This document shows, piece by piece, positions 38,404 through 48,425 of a DNA stretch of 64,000 nucleotides. The position numbers and the translations under genes are program-made. The stretch comes from Plasmodium malariae (taxonomy: Eukaryota > Apicomplexa > Aconoidasida > Haemosporida > Plasmodiidae). Under the pieces are notes generated by a model, which worked only from the letters and a program-made list of their open reading frames with translations, did not search any database and was not told where the DNA came from. Location: the NCBI RefSeq assembly GCF_900090045.1, contig NC_041778.1:186001-250000 (forward strand). The letters run 5' to 3'. Every line of letters starts with the position of its first letter. The stretch's first letter is position 1.

Positions 38404-38772
38404 ATGATAAAACAAATGCTTAAAATAAAAAACTATAAAACAATAATTTTAAAAAACGAAAAAAACGTTGTGAGTTCTTTAAATCCCTTTACAACAAAAA
38501 GAAATAACTATTACTCAACATACAGAAATGAAGGACAAAACGAAAGATTGAATAAACAACAAATAAATGAAAGATACAATCTTTGGGATTTCCTAGCGTT
38601 TGAGAAAAACATCTCCTTTTTTTCAGTTAGTTTTTATATACTTTTAAGTGCTGTTTTGGCCTTGCACTTTTATAACAATTCCAATGAATATGCAAACTCT
38701 AGCAAGATTAATGAAGCAAAAGAGCGAGAGAGGAAGAACTTGGTAGAATTGGAAAACAAAAGAAAGATGTAA
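38404..38772 (+). CDS. conserved-looking small single-span protein, possibly mitochondrial
   Basis: 122 aa from the ATG at 38404; the longer frame upstream begins only with a TTG. The N terminus (MIKQMLKIKNYKTIILKN) is basic and amphipathic with no acidic residue before about residue 20, resembling a mitochondrial presequence. A single membrane segment follows at about residues 77-97 (SFFSVSFYILLSAVLALHF), and then a charged, probably helical tail rich in Glu/Lys/Arg. The layout is like that of small respiratory-complex subunits, but I do not recognise a family and assign no function. Mixed amino-acid usage supports a real gene. It lies between RAMP4 and S30. Confidence 0.65.
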   Translation: MIKQMLKIKNYKTIILKNEKNVVSSLNPFTTKRNNYYSTYRNEGQNERLNKQQINERYNLWDFLAFEKNISFFSVSFYILLSAVLALHFYNNSNEYANSSKINEAKERERKNLVELENKRKM

Positions 38773-39338
38773 ATTAAAAAAAAAAGGAATAAACGATAAA
38801 GCGAAAAAAGAAAAAAAGGAAAAAAAAGAAATGAAATAAATTTGGATTTAAAATATTTTTATTTATCACTGTGCAAAAGCTTACTTTGCATTTTTACTTG
38901 TTTTTTATTATTTTTTTTTTTTTTTTTTTTATATACAATTGCGCATTATTATTTACATATGCCCATGTCCTACATAACATAAACAATTTGGATTTGTAAA
39001 ATATGAACACCTTTAATCTTTAAACAATGTTTTTTATACGGTTATAATTAAAGAAAAGTTTCTTAAAAATAGCATGCGTGTTTCTGTTTTTGTTTGTTCT
39101 AATCTTGGTTTTTTTTAAAATAAAAAAAAAAAAGAGAAATAAGGAGAAAAAAGCAATAAATAAATATATACATATGCATATACATTCGGTACACAAAACT
39201 TTTCTTCTATTTCATTCATGTTATTTTACAATATAAAAAAAAAAAAATTCGTAAAAAAGGGCTCCTTAATATACATATATATATATATATATATATGTGT
39301 GTATGTACACATATAAACATACCACTGGCGGCATTAAT
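38773..39338. other. intergenic, convergent 3' ends
   Basis: Poly-A/poly-T tracts (about 38910-38930), a TA run near 39273-39296; no gene seen. Confidence 0.6.
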
Positions 39339-40216
39339 TTACACTTTCGAGTTAGGCCCTTTCTTTCTTCCTGTACAATCTGAAAATCTTCTGTTATAAA
39401 GCTGTCTTTTTTTTGCTCTTCCAGTTAATCTTCTTCCTTTTGATTCCTTGGGAACTTTGGGCGTTTGGTTTTTGACTTTTCCTGCTCTTGCTAATGATCC
39501 ATGTACCTTTCCTATAATATAAAAAAAAACAAATGAACAAAAGTATGTGTAAAAGTAAACAAAATGGCATAACTCAAATGAGGGGAAATTTCCAAATTTT
39601 GCTGCCATTCAAAATAAAAAAAAAACAACAATTAAAAAAATAAAGAAATAAGTACGTAAACACGTAAATAAGTAATATCATAAATATGTAAGAATGCATG
39701 TACGTACATAAATAAATACGTGATATTACTCATACGAACATAAATTAAATACATATATGAGTAAATAAATAACCAATAAAGCGTACATTGTTTCGAGTAT
39801 ATAACCACAGAAATCGTACTTATGACAAAATAATGTAACGTAAAAATAATATGATAGAAACGGGAATAACTCAATTGCCCATTTACATGCTTTAAACAAC
39901 AGGAACTAAAAGTTGAGGCAATTTTTGACATTCATTGGACTAATAATAAGGTAATAAAGTAGCAAATAAAAATACATAGGTATATGCGTGTATATGTATG
40001 GACAACTGGAATGAACAAATACGTTCATATTTACAAGTATAAAATATTATCACCCTTAAATATACAAACATACATTTGTGCACAAATACATATATACATA
40101 TATGCATATACTTACATACATATATGTATATAAACGCAAATTCTTCATAAATATATCTGCCAATCAATTATATGTATGTTACTATAAAAAAATAATATTT
40201 CAGTGGACTTACCCAT
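39339..40216 (-). CDS. RPS30: 40S ribosomal protein S30 (two exons, 4-nt first coding exon)
   Basis: Exon 1 is 40216-40213 and contributes only ATG plus one G. The intron is 40212-39512 (GTAAGT donor, ATTATAG acceptor). Exon 2 is 39511-39339. The joined protein is 58 aa, beginning [20 protein letters not shown], with [20 protein letters not shown] in the middle and GRKKGPNSK near the end. All are signature S30 blocks, and the length equals that of other Plasmodium S30. The small, very basic protein sits in the decoding-side head of the 40S subunit. Unlike many animals, no ubiquitin-like fusion precedes it. The 701-nt intron contains only low-complexity frames. Confidence 0.95.
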
Positions 40217-40513
40217 TTTTCCTTAAAGCTTCTATTTAATTTTATTCTTCAAATGGAATAACTCTGTGCTAATTACAAAATACAATATTTGTATGAGGAA
40301 TTTAAATTTGTTAGGTTTTATATTCTATCAAAAACAAAGAAACTTTTTTAAAACTTATAAAATTGAGCCATTAATCTGTAATTCTTCTAAATATACTATA
40401 ATTCCATATTAAAAAAAAAAGATAAAATATAATTCTTTTCTTTTTTTTATAATTTTTCTACGTTTTTGCAGTTTTTTTTTTTTTTTTACGAATTACGATT
40501 TATTTATGGATAG

Positions 40514-40517
<4 letters not shown>

Positions 40518-40562
<45 letters not shown>
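40518..40562. repeat. (TA)n microsatellite followed by poly-T
   Basis: About 22 TA units immediately followed by about 19-20 T residues. Confidence 0.9.
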
Positions 40563-40582
<20 letters not shown>

Positions 40583-41302
40583 TATTGCTATATCATCATT
40601 TAAAACAAATTTTAGCTATACGAAAACATGAATTTTGCTATTTTGTTTTATTTTGTTATTTTGTTGTTTTATTTAATTTTTTTTTTGTTATTTTGTTTTT
40701 TTATTTTTATTTTTTTTTTGTTATTTTGTTATTTTGTTTATCGTTATGCTCTGGAACTCCTGAAGCTTGTACTCGTGAACACCTGTTATTACTCAGTTGA
40801 GAAGGCAAAATTGAAAAAAGCAAAGTATAACAGTATAATGGTATAATTGTAAATGAGTAAATGTTACTATATAAAGATTTACCTTCTAAAAGAATGTTTA
40901 ATTACTCCTACTTTTTTACATATACACAGCTTTTTCGAATTATTTTTATTTGGAAAAAGCATAAGAAACATAATTTTTTTTGGAAAAGAAAGTTTTATAA
41001 AGAAGGGGTTTCTATTCCCCTTATTTTGCTTTTTGTTTAAGTACTGTATAAATAGCAATTGCAGCAGGCGCTGAAAACGTTATCAACTCAACATATAATA
41101 TAGTGGACATGTTTGTATAAACATGAATACATATGTTTACATATACATATATATGTTATATATGTGCACATGTGTAAATTATTTATTTCTAAGCCAACAA
41201 TTGGACGAAGGGAGCTATTTTATTTTTTTTATTTTTTCCCAATTCTTTTAAAAATTCAGTTAATCATGTTTATGGTGACGTGAAAGAGAAAAAGCATTAC
41301 CT

Positions 41303-41489
41303 AAAAAATACGGCAAAAAATAACGTAAAAAATATGGCAAAAAATAACGTAAAAAATATGGCAAAAAATAACGTAAAAAATATGGCAAAAAATAACGCAA
41401 AAAATAACGTAAAAAATATGGCAAAAAATAACGTAAAAAATATGGCAAAAAATAACGTAAAAAATATGGCAAAAATTAACGTAAAAAAT
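41303..41489. repeat. 24-bp tandem repeat (GTAAAAAATATGGCAAAAAATAAC)
   Basis: About seven copies, with one shortened by 12 bp. Because 24 is a multiple of three, the array stays open in several frames (for example Asn-Val-Lys-Asn-Met-Ala-Lys-Asn on plus). No start context, domain or flanking coding sequence suggests a gene. Confidence 0.9.
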
Positions 41490-41791
41490 TTCTCCATATT
41501 TTGCCAAAACCAAATGTATCTTTGTATGAATAAAAAAAAAAAAAGGATAAAAAGGGAAAAACAACAAACATGTGCGAGTACCGCTAACACGTAACGATTG
41601 CTAATTGTGTAACTAAAAAGTTAGCTCACAAACAAATTTTTTTATTCCATTGTTTACATATATGCACATTTAATCAGTATGCGCATTTTTGCTGCATAAC
41701 TATGTAGTAACCACATTGTTTGAGAAGTTTTAACAAACAGGTGCATATCCATCTATATATATAATTATATTTTCTTTTCCCAATTAATTTT

Positions 41792-43129
41792 TCACACCTC
41801 AACGTGAATGCAAAGTGAAGCCTGCTTTAATCTCTCAACAAGGGCCATACCAAGACCTACGGATACAGAGAGTACCCCAAAACTATTTGGTAAATTATTT
41901 TGAAATAAGGATATAGCTGATTCGGATATAATTTTTGCCGTTAAAAGGTATCCCGGGTCTTCATTTTCCCCATTTAAATGTAGAATAATTTTTTTATTCC
42001 CTTTGTTTTCATTTTCGTTACTGTTTGTGTTGTCATCGCTATTTTTGTTTTGGGTTCCGTCTGTATACATATCGCACATCTCACCAACAATGGTGCATTT
42101 CCAGAATCCCTTTTTCAATTGATCCGATGTTTTCGGTTTATGCAAATAGTCTACGTACTTATCTGTGACGTAATCAACAGGTGTCAAGTATTTTAAGCCA
42201 TTTATTAACATTGAAAACATTCGTTTAATAATATACATAGGCATTGATAACTCTGCATCATATTGTTTATAATCTATAACCAGATTTTTTCCATATTTAT
42301 AGTTCATTAAATAGTTGGACCATAATACATAAGCTTCTTCAATTTTAGAATAAACAGTATCAAAGCAATACCCAAATTCTTCTTCATAATCAAAGAAATA
42401 ATTTGTTGTTTTTATTTTTTTTTCATATAAGGGGAAACCATCATCCGTACTAGATATATCATCATATTTATTTTCACATAAATAATGCTTGTTATAACTA
42501 TTTCCTAAACGTTTTTTAAATAATAATGCACTCTTAATTGTAGTTTTCCCTACTGTCCTAAAATCACTCCCTTCATTAGATAATCGTATACGAACATATG
42601 AACACGGCTTTTTATACTTAGATAAAAATTCTTCCTGAATAATGTAAGTCCCTAAATCACTAAGTGCTGAAATAAAGGATGCGCTATGAATTATTTTTAA
42701 CTTTTTTTCTTTAGCAATTTCGTTAAATTCTTTATATATCCTTAAAATGAAATCATGTTCACCACAAGCATCTAAATAATGGCAATTTGCCTGCACACAA
42801 GCCTTTACAATATTATACCCATATATTGCATACGGTCCTATAGTACTTACAACTACATCACACATTTTGCAACAACTTAATATAGAATCATAGTTATTTA
42901 CTACATCGACTTCTTTTTTATATATCTTTTCTGTATTTCTGAGTTTTTCTTTTTCTTTTAATCGTAACAAAATTTCATTCAACCTATTTATGTTTCTCAC
43001 AGCACATAGGAGTTTTATCTGCCCATTCGTTATTTCTTTTTCATATTTTTTTAAAAGGTACTCTAAAATCATTTGCCCCGTATACCCTGTGCTGCCTAGC
43101 AGCAGTATGTCGTACTTCTTACCGTTCAT
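41792..43129 (-). CDS. saccharopine dehydrogenase-like oxidoreductase
   Basis: 445 aa in a single exon. A Rossmann dinucleotide-binding fold opens the protein with LLLGSTGYTGQ (glycines at 12, 15 and 18), the SCCPDH-family fingerprint. VVVSTIGPYAIYG and YLDACGEHDFI follow and are also diagnostic. A Lys/Asn-rich insert lies at about residues 355-385, and the conserved end includes GVLSVSVGLGMALVERLKQ. Length agrees with eukaryotic SCCPDH-like proteins (about 430 aa). Despite the family name these are not proven lysine-degradation enzymes; the substrate is unknown, and some relatives associate with lipid droplets or membranes. It is transcribed away from the 43-48 kb spacer. Confidence 0.9.
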   Translation of the reverse strand: MNGKKYDILLLGSTGYTGQMILEYLLKKYEKEITNGQIKLLCAVRNINRLNEILLRLKEKEKLRNTEKIYKKEVDVVNNYDSILSCCKMCDVVVSTIGPYAIYGYNIVKACVQANCHYLDACGEHDFILRIYKEFNEIAKEKKLKIIHSASFISALSDLGTYIIQEEFLSKYKKPCSYVRIRLSNEGSDFRTVGKTTIKSALLFKKRLGNSYNKHYLCENKYDDISSTDDGFPLYEKKIKTTNYFFDYEEEFGYCFDTVYSKIEEAYVLWSNYLMNYKYGKNLVIDYKQYDAELSMPMYIIKRMFSMLINGLKYLTPVDYVTDKYVDYLHKPKTSDQLKKGFWKCTIVGEMCDMYTDGTQNKNSDDNTNSNENENKGNKKIILHLNGENEDPGYLLTAKIISESAISLFQNNLPNSFGVLSVSVGLGMALVERLKQASLCIHVEV

Positions 43130-43189
43130 TGGGCTATCTAGAATAGAAAGGAATTAAACTATGAGCTAACATACACTTACTCATATATG

Positions 43190-43228
<39 letters not shown>

Positions 43229-43582
43229 GCGTAAATGTATTTGTATATGTATTTATATATATACACATATGTGTGTTTATTTGCATCTATAAGATGACAA
43301 AAAAAAGAAAAAAAAAATAGCTCAGCATATGTATTTACGAGCTTGCAAAGAAAACAATGACAAGTGAGAGAAGATGGGTGTTCCTTTAAAGACATATATA
43401 CATATATATATAATCACATATTGTATTCTCTATTTTCTTCTTAACCGAATATACCTTTTTTAAAAAAATATTTATGAATGAATGTACTAACAAAATAATC
43501 TCGTTAGTGTGTTTTTCTTTCTTAGCTAGGGATATTAAGTTTTCATATAATAACGCACCCTGTTAATGGAATATGGTTAGTC

Positions 43583-43619
<37 letters not shown>

Positions 43620-44201
43620 TTGGACACTCCAATAATATATATATATATATATATATACATACACCTATTGACTTCCCTACGAAAAAAATAGTGCACCATG
43701 TGTTATATTTCCAACATGTATTTTATATGATTATAACCATGTTATATAAGCTATAAAAAAAAAAAAAAAATTGTAAACATCAAAAAAGTTTGTTAAAACC
43801 CACAAACGGAGCAAATTCAGTGCTTATACCTTTTTTGTTTTTTTGTTTTTTTGTTTTTGTAATTATAAGGGCCGTTAAATTTCTTAAGTGTGGCTCTCAT
43901 TAAATCATAATAATAATGATAATAATATCCGTTATAAAAAGCCATCATCAGAACATCAATGTATCGGTGTATATACATTCAAAAAAAAATGTCACTCGAC
44001 ATACTACACAATCGGATGTCAATATATAAATTATGCACTACGGAGGTAGTATATGCTGTGCTACTAAAAAATAACATATTTACTGTATTCACTTTTTAAT
44101 ACGTTCATAAATCCAATTTTTTTTTTGCTTCGCTACCCTTTGCTTTCTTTTTTTTTTTTTTTTTTTTATAACTATTCGATTATTAGATGTTTTAAGGGGT
44201 C

Positions 44202-44558
44202 TTATAGGGCTTGGATTTTCTGAGCTTTTTCGATAAATAAATTATTTGTAGCTGTAACGCAACATAATGCTTTTATTTTTTTTTTTAAAGTTATTTTTTT
44301 CTTTTTTTCGTTGCATAAACCATCCTTTAAATATTTTATCTGTGAATTTAATTTATGTGAAAATTTAAATCCGTATGTTAGTAACATTTTAAGCGTATTT
44401 TTTATATTTTTCGTGTTAGTGTTTCCTGTTTTTTGTATTTTATTTTTTTTTTTATGTATGTTTGATCTTGTACATATTTTTATTTGTTTTTTTTTAATTT
44501 TACGTAATTTGTTCTTTTTCCTGTACTCATTTTTATTTGTTCTTTTTCCTGTACTCAT
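44202..44558 (-). CDS. possible small basic protein
   Basis: 118 aa, Lys-rich. The N-terminal third is a product of a 28-bp tandem repeat whose unit is not a multiple of three. The C-terminal part has more balanced composition (LKMLLTYGFKFSHKLNSQI, IKALCCVTATNNLFIEKAQ) and looks protein-like. No family is recognised. The start inside the repeat is doubtful; a shorter protein or a chance frame is possible. Confidence 0.35.
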   Translation of the reverse strand: MSTGKRTNKNEYRKKNKLRKIKKKQIKICTRSNIHKKKNKIQKTGNTNTKNIKNTLKMLLTYGFKFSHKLNSQIKYLKDGLCNEKKKKITLKKKIKALCCVTATNNLFIEKAQKIQAL

Positions 44559-44660
44559 TTTTATTTGTTCTTTTTACTGTACTCATTTTTATTTGTTCTT
44601 TTTACTGTACTCATTTTTATATGTTCTTTTTACTGTACTTATTTTTATTTGTTCTTTTTA
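44511..44660. repeat. 28-bp tandem repeat
   Basis: About five copies of TTCTTTTTACTGTACTCATT plus TTTATTTG. The unit shifts the reading frame at each copy, so long frames across it are composites of all three phases. Confidence 0.9.
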
Positions 44661-45080
44661 TTTAATATACGCCTTTTTCGTTTATTCCGTTTAATACAGT
44701 GTTTCGTCCATATGATATTTTTTCATTTTAATGTTCGCACTACAAATATGACCGTACTATTCCCTTTGAGTTACATTTCTTCTGATAATGTAATGGAATT
44801 ATAGTAAAAAAAGAATGGAAAAGTAAAGAAAAGAAAAGAAAGTATGGTTAACCGAACGTGTAATGTAATGGAGTTCCATTTTTAAGGTAACTGCGAAAAA
44901 AACAAAACATGAAAAATAAATATGTTTAAGCGAAGTATTTTATTTAATTTTTTTATTTTTGTAAATATAAATGATGATAAACCTTTTAAATATTTTGATT
45001 TCATATCAAATGTTTTTATAATCCTCTAAGAAGTTCTGAATATTTATAAAATAAAAAAATAGCTCAATGTACGCTCGCGC

Positions 45081-45117
<37 letters not shown>

Positions 45118-45402
45118 CGCTTGTAGTTGCAGCATAAATCTATGTATGTACACATTCACATATTATACATCTGTACGTGTACATGTAATAAGTACAAAGC
45201 ACAGATTACAATGTAACCTTGCAAAACCAACTTGTTGCATAGCACTACAACGCATTTAAAAAAAAAAAAAAATCGCGTATTGAACGATTCGAAGAGTTAC
45301 TATTGCGAATATTTTTATATAAATATTAAAACAAAATAATAACTTCAAATTTGTTCATATAACAAATGTATATACGGTGGCTTTTTAAATTCATAATTTT
45401 AG

Positions 45403-45657
45403 AAATGTCAATCCATATATATCACAGAAATTAATAAGAAACATAGAAGTTTCGTTAACTGAGGAGATGAGAATAATAATTGCAATATGCTTATTGCAAA
45501 TTGTTTAAATTTGTGTTCTTCACCCGCACGGGTATACGTCAAAATGTATTCATATATATATAGATATACATATATATGTGTGTGTACTTATTTATTATTT
45601 TTTTTTTTAACATAGTTCTTCGTGCATACCGCCTCTTTGAGGCCTTACGAAAGATAA
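45403..45657 (+). CDS. possible terminal exons of an unrecognised multi-exon gene
   Basis: A plus-strand stretch after an ATTTTAG acceptor reads NPYISQKLIRNIEV then SLTEEMRIIIAICLLQI (45403-45502). A poly-T/ACATAG acceptor at 45615 opens FFVHTASLRPYER and a stop at 45657. The two join in phase if the weak donor GTTTAA at 45503 is used. Composition is unlike spacer DNA. The 5' exons are not identified. On the opposite strand a hydrophobic frame (45846-45607, starting MPFKKYYTLDLLFTFII) competes for the same DNA. Confidence 0.25.
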
Positions 45658-46297
45658 AGATGAAGTGAAAACGAAATGAAAAAAAACGTATTCCAAGAAT
45701 TGTACCGTGTGAAGACCATTGGACTTGTGGAAGAACATAAATGAACACAGGAATGTACGTATATTTACTGTGAGAAAGATATAAAGAAATAGAGATATTA
45801 TGAATGTAAATAGTAAATCAAGTGTGTAGTACTTTTTAAAAGGCATGTATGATATAGCTCAAGTTAAAAAAAAAAAAAAATGAATTCCCCGTTGAAGTCT
45901 TTTTGAATAGTCCTTTTTAGTAGTTCCTTCAAGTTTCCCTTTTGAGTTCCTTTAAGAATGCAATAATAAGGTGATTAGAGTGTGTTAAAAATGGAAGTCC
46001 AAATGAAAAAGTCCTTTATTTTTTTTTTCTTAATAACCTTTAATAATTTTTATTTAATCATAAAGGAAGTATATTATACACGAATAAAAATATGAACCTT
46101 TAAGAGATGATTATAGCTGAACAGATTCTTTTTCATTTTTTTCTTTTTTTTTTATGGAATGAGTTGAAGCTCGAAACATCCTGCAAATATACATACACAA
46201 TGAAATAATCGGGAAAAAAAAAAAGTACCCCAGATTCTTCTTTTTTTTTTCTGGTTGTTTTTTTTTTTTTTTTTTTGTGTAATTTTTTTATATACAG

Positions 46298-46770
46298 GAA
46301 GGAAGGTCTGAGATGCTCCATAAAAAGAAATATATATATACATATATATGAATGTATATTTTTCTTTAAAAACATTTTTGAGAAAAAAAATATTGAAAAA
46401 ATATTAATTAGCTACCAGAAATATCAATCTTATAGCTCCCATGAGGGTTATATGATTTTGAAAAAGCTAATAAGCAAGTATACATTGGTGAGTTCGATTT
46501 TTGAGATTTTTCACAAGCTTCGAAATGTGTGCATTTACATATGTATACATTTTTTTTGAAGTGCTGGAAAAATAACTTAATTCAGACTACTCATAGACTC
46601 ATTCCATCATTGAAAGAAAAAAAAAAAAAGAATGCGCGGGTAGAAAGAGGTAGGGATTATGCGAAGGAAATAGTACAGTCTGTTTGTTTATACATGTGGT
46701 GTTGTATGTATGTATGTATATGCAAATACGCAGCAAATGCAATATTTGTATATATTTATAGTATGTATAT
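46298..46770 (+). CDS. possible two-exon fragment of an unrecognised gene
   Basis: Exon candidate 46298-46487 (TATACAG acceptor, GTGAGT donor) contains IEKILISYQKYQSYSSHEGY and MILKKLISKYTL. The next candidate begins at 46562 after TTTTGAAG, is in the correct phase (0), and reads CWKNNLIQTTHRLIPSLKEK and later VERGRDYAKEIVQ. It then runs into Tyr/Cys-rich microsatellite sequence, so its true end is unclear. No family recognised. Confidence 0.28.
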
Positions 46771-46796
46771 TATTATCATTTACGTGCAATTATTAT

Positions 46797-46798
<2 letters not shown>

Positions 46799-46845
<47 letters not shown>
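46799..46845. repeat. (TA)n microsatellite
   Basis: About 23 TA units. Confidence 0.9.
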
Positions 46846-46849
<4 letters not shown>

Positions 46850-47265
46850 CATAAATGGGAACAACTTCCTACTGTTTTTGCTTAATTTTTTTTTTTTCCT
46901 TTAGAAAAATATATGACATTGTACCCATTTTTTGTTGATCTTAATTAACTCTGTTTTTTTTTGTATTTGTTCTATCGTGCAGTTTTACATAATATTTGTG
47001 ATGGTATAGAAATTGTGCATATATGTAAATAAAACAGTGCATTTTATGAAAAAAATCTTACAAATATGGAAATAAAAAAAAGAACGTAACCATAGGAAAT
47101 CATATTAAATGAAAGAATATGAAAAACATTGTTAAAATGGGTCATGGTGAGAATCCCCAGATGCGCATTATATAATTTTATTATGCCAAAAAGTAAATAA
47201 TCTATAGCGGAAAAAGGAATAAATTACTATAAAAATAGTAAAATAACTAAAACAAAAGAAGATAA

Positions 47266-47298
<33 letters not shown>

Positions 47299-47470
47299 GA
47301 AAAGAAAAATGGTAAAGGCTTTTTTTGGGCAAAAAGAATAATCTTATCTTAAATGTAATAATTTGAAAATTTTTCTTTTTTTTCTTAACATTTTAAAAGT
47401 ATATTCATTTTTGTAAAGTATTTAGAGGGCTCCTTTTTGCTTCTTTCCTTTTCCCATTTCAATTTTGAAA

Positions 47471-47501
<31 letters not shown>

Positions 47502-47964
47502 CGTGCAATAGTTTAAGTAGCAAATACTGAGGTGAGGGCACTGCTTTTTTTTTCGTTATTTTTACCTTTTTTATATATTTTATTTGTTTGCGTCCCTTTG
47601 TTCGCTTATTTGCAATTCAAATTATTCAAAACGTTAATACTGCTTCGTCGTAGCAGGAAATATCAAAAAATATGTATATGTATGTATTTACATACATATA
47701 TATATATTTTTTTTTTTTTTTTTCAAACTGAACGATTTTGCTTCTTATTTACGCACATTTTTTAGCCGTAATTTTGCATTTTTACAAATAAAAAATTGCA
47801 AATTTTTGAAATGCCCATTTAATTCCACCGCTTTTTTCAAGTTCAGAAGTATTTAGTTAAATTACATGCCCTTTTTTAGTAGTAATAATAAAAGCTGAGT
47901 GAAAAATAAAGGATTCGAGCAAATGTAACTGGAACTTCCCGTCGACTGAGAAATGACAGATTTT

Positions 47965-48156
47965 TTAAGGTATAGAATTGTGTTTGTATATTAGCATATA
48001 TACGTACATATGTGTATGTTTATACATATGCATATATAACCCCCCTTCCCGTTTGGCATTTATCCATGTTTTCTCAAAACAAGACGCTCTATTATCATGT
48101 GTAGCACGCATAAAATTATGGAGCCTTTTTTTTCTTTTCTTAATTTTATAACCCAT
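47965..48156 (-). CDS. possible first exon of a small basic protein
   Basis: Starts with ATG at 48156 and reads MGYKIKKRKKRLHNFM then RATHDNRASCFEKTWINAKR before dissolving into TA-rich sequence. The start is strongly basic and the composition unlike spacer DNA. A weak donor (GTTATA, about 48044) and a CTCAG acceptor near 47947 could join it to a short downstream exon, but three phases are possible and I cannot choose. No family recognised. Confidence 0.3.
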   Translation of the reverse strand: MGYKIKKRKKRLHNFMRATHDNRASCFEKTWINAKREGGLYMHMYKHTHMYVYMLIYKHNSIP

Positions 48157-48425
48157 TGTTTACTAGCGTACATATAGCGGCGTAAATTGCTTTGTACAGT
48201 TGCACATATGGTATACTAACGTACATAATTGTAATTACTCTTTTTCGTGTTTATGTAGTAGGAGCAATTACATTTTCTCGATTATCCATTTTGAACTGCA
48301 TAACATGAACTTATATCTACCTTAAGTTGAATAATATTTGTATTTTGTTTTTTCTTTGGCTCATATGCTTTCCCTACTGAATTTTCGTGTTTATTTTTTT
48401 TTTTATTTTTTTTTTTTTTCCTTCT

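Larger units (their letters stand above)
40217..41791. other. intergenic with microsatellites and a 24-bp repeat
   Basis: Probable promoter region of S30 and the 3' side of the saccharopine dehydrogenase-like gene. It contains (TA)n at 40518-40562 running into a 20-nt poly-T, and TTTTGTTATT-type T-rich repeats at 40636-40742. The frame at 40853-41074 is hydrophobic with no recognisable feature. No gene is supported. Confidence 0.55.
43130..48425. other. 5.3-kb region of unresolved small coding-looking stretches
   Basis: An unusually long gap for the core region, containing the weak candidates listed separately at 44202-44558, 45403-45657, 46298-46770 and 47965-48156. Between them are poly-A (43588-43615), (TA)n (43193-43221, 46799-46845), a 28-bp tandem repeat and poly-T tracts. 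I cannot build a complete gene here. Confidence 0.4.

Noticed and set aside
41280..41597. 104-codon frame encoding Asn-Val-Lys-Asn-Met-Ala repeats
   Set aside because: The frame is open only because the 24-bp repeat unit is a multiple of three; both strands are equally open and no conserved flank exists.
45607..45846. Minus-strand hydrophobic frame starting MPFKKYYTLDLLFTF
   Set aside because: It has a signal-anchor-like start and GTAAAT/GTAAGG sites, but no recognisable continuation. It overlaps better-looking plus-strand exon candidates, so it is kept only as an alternative.
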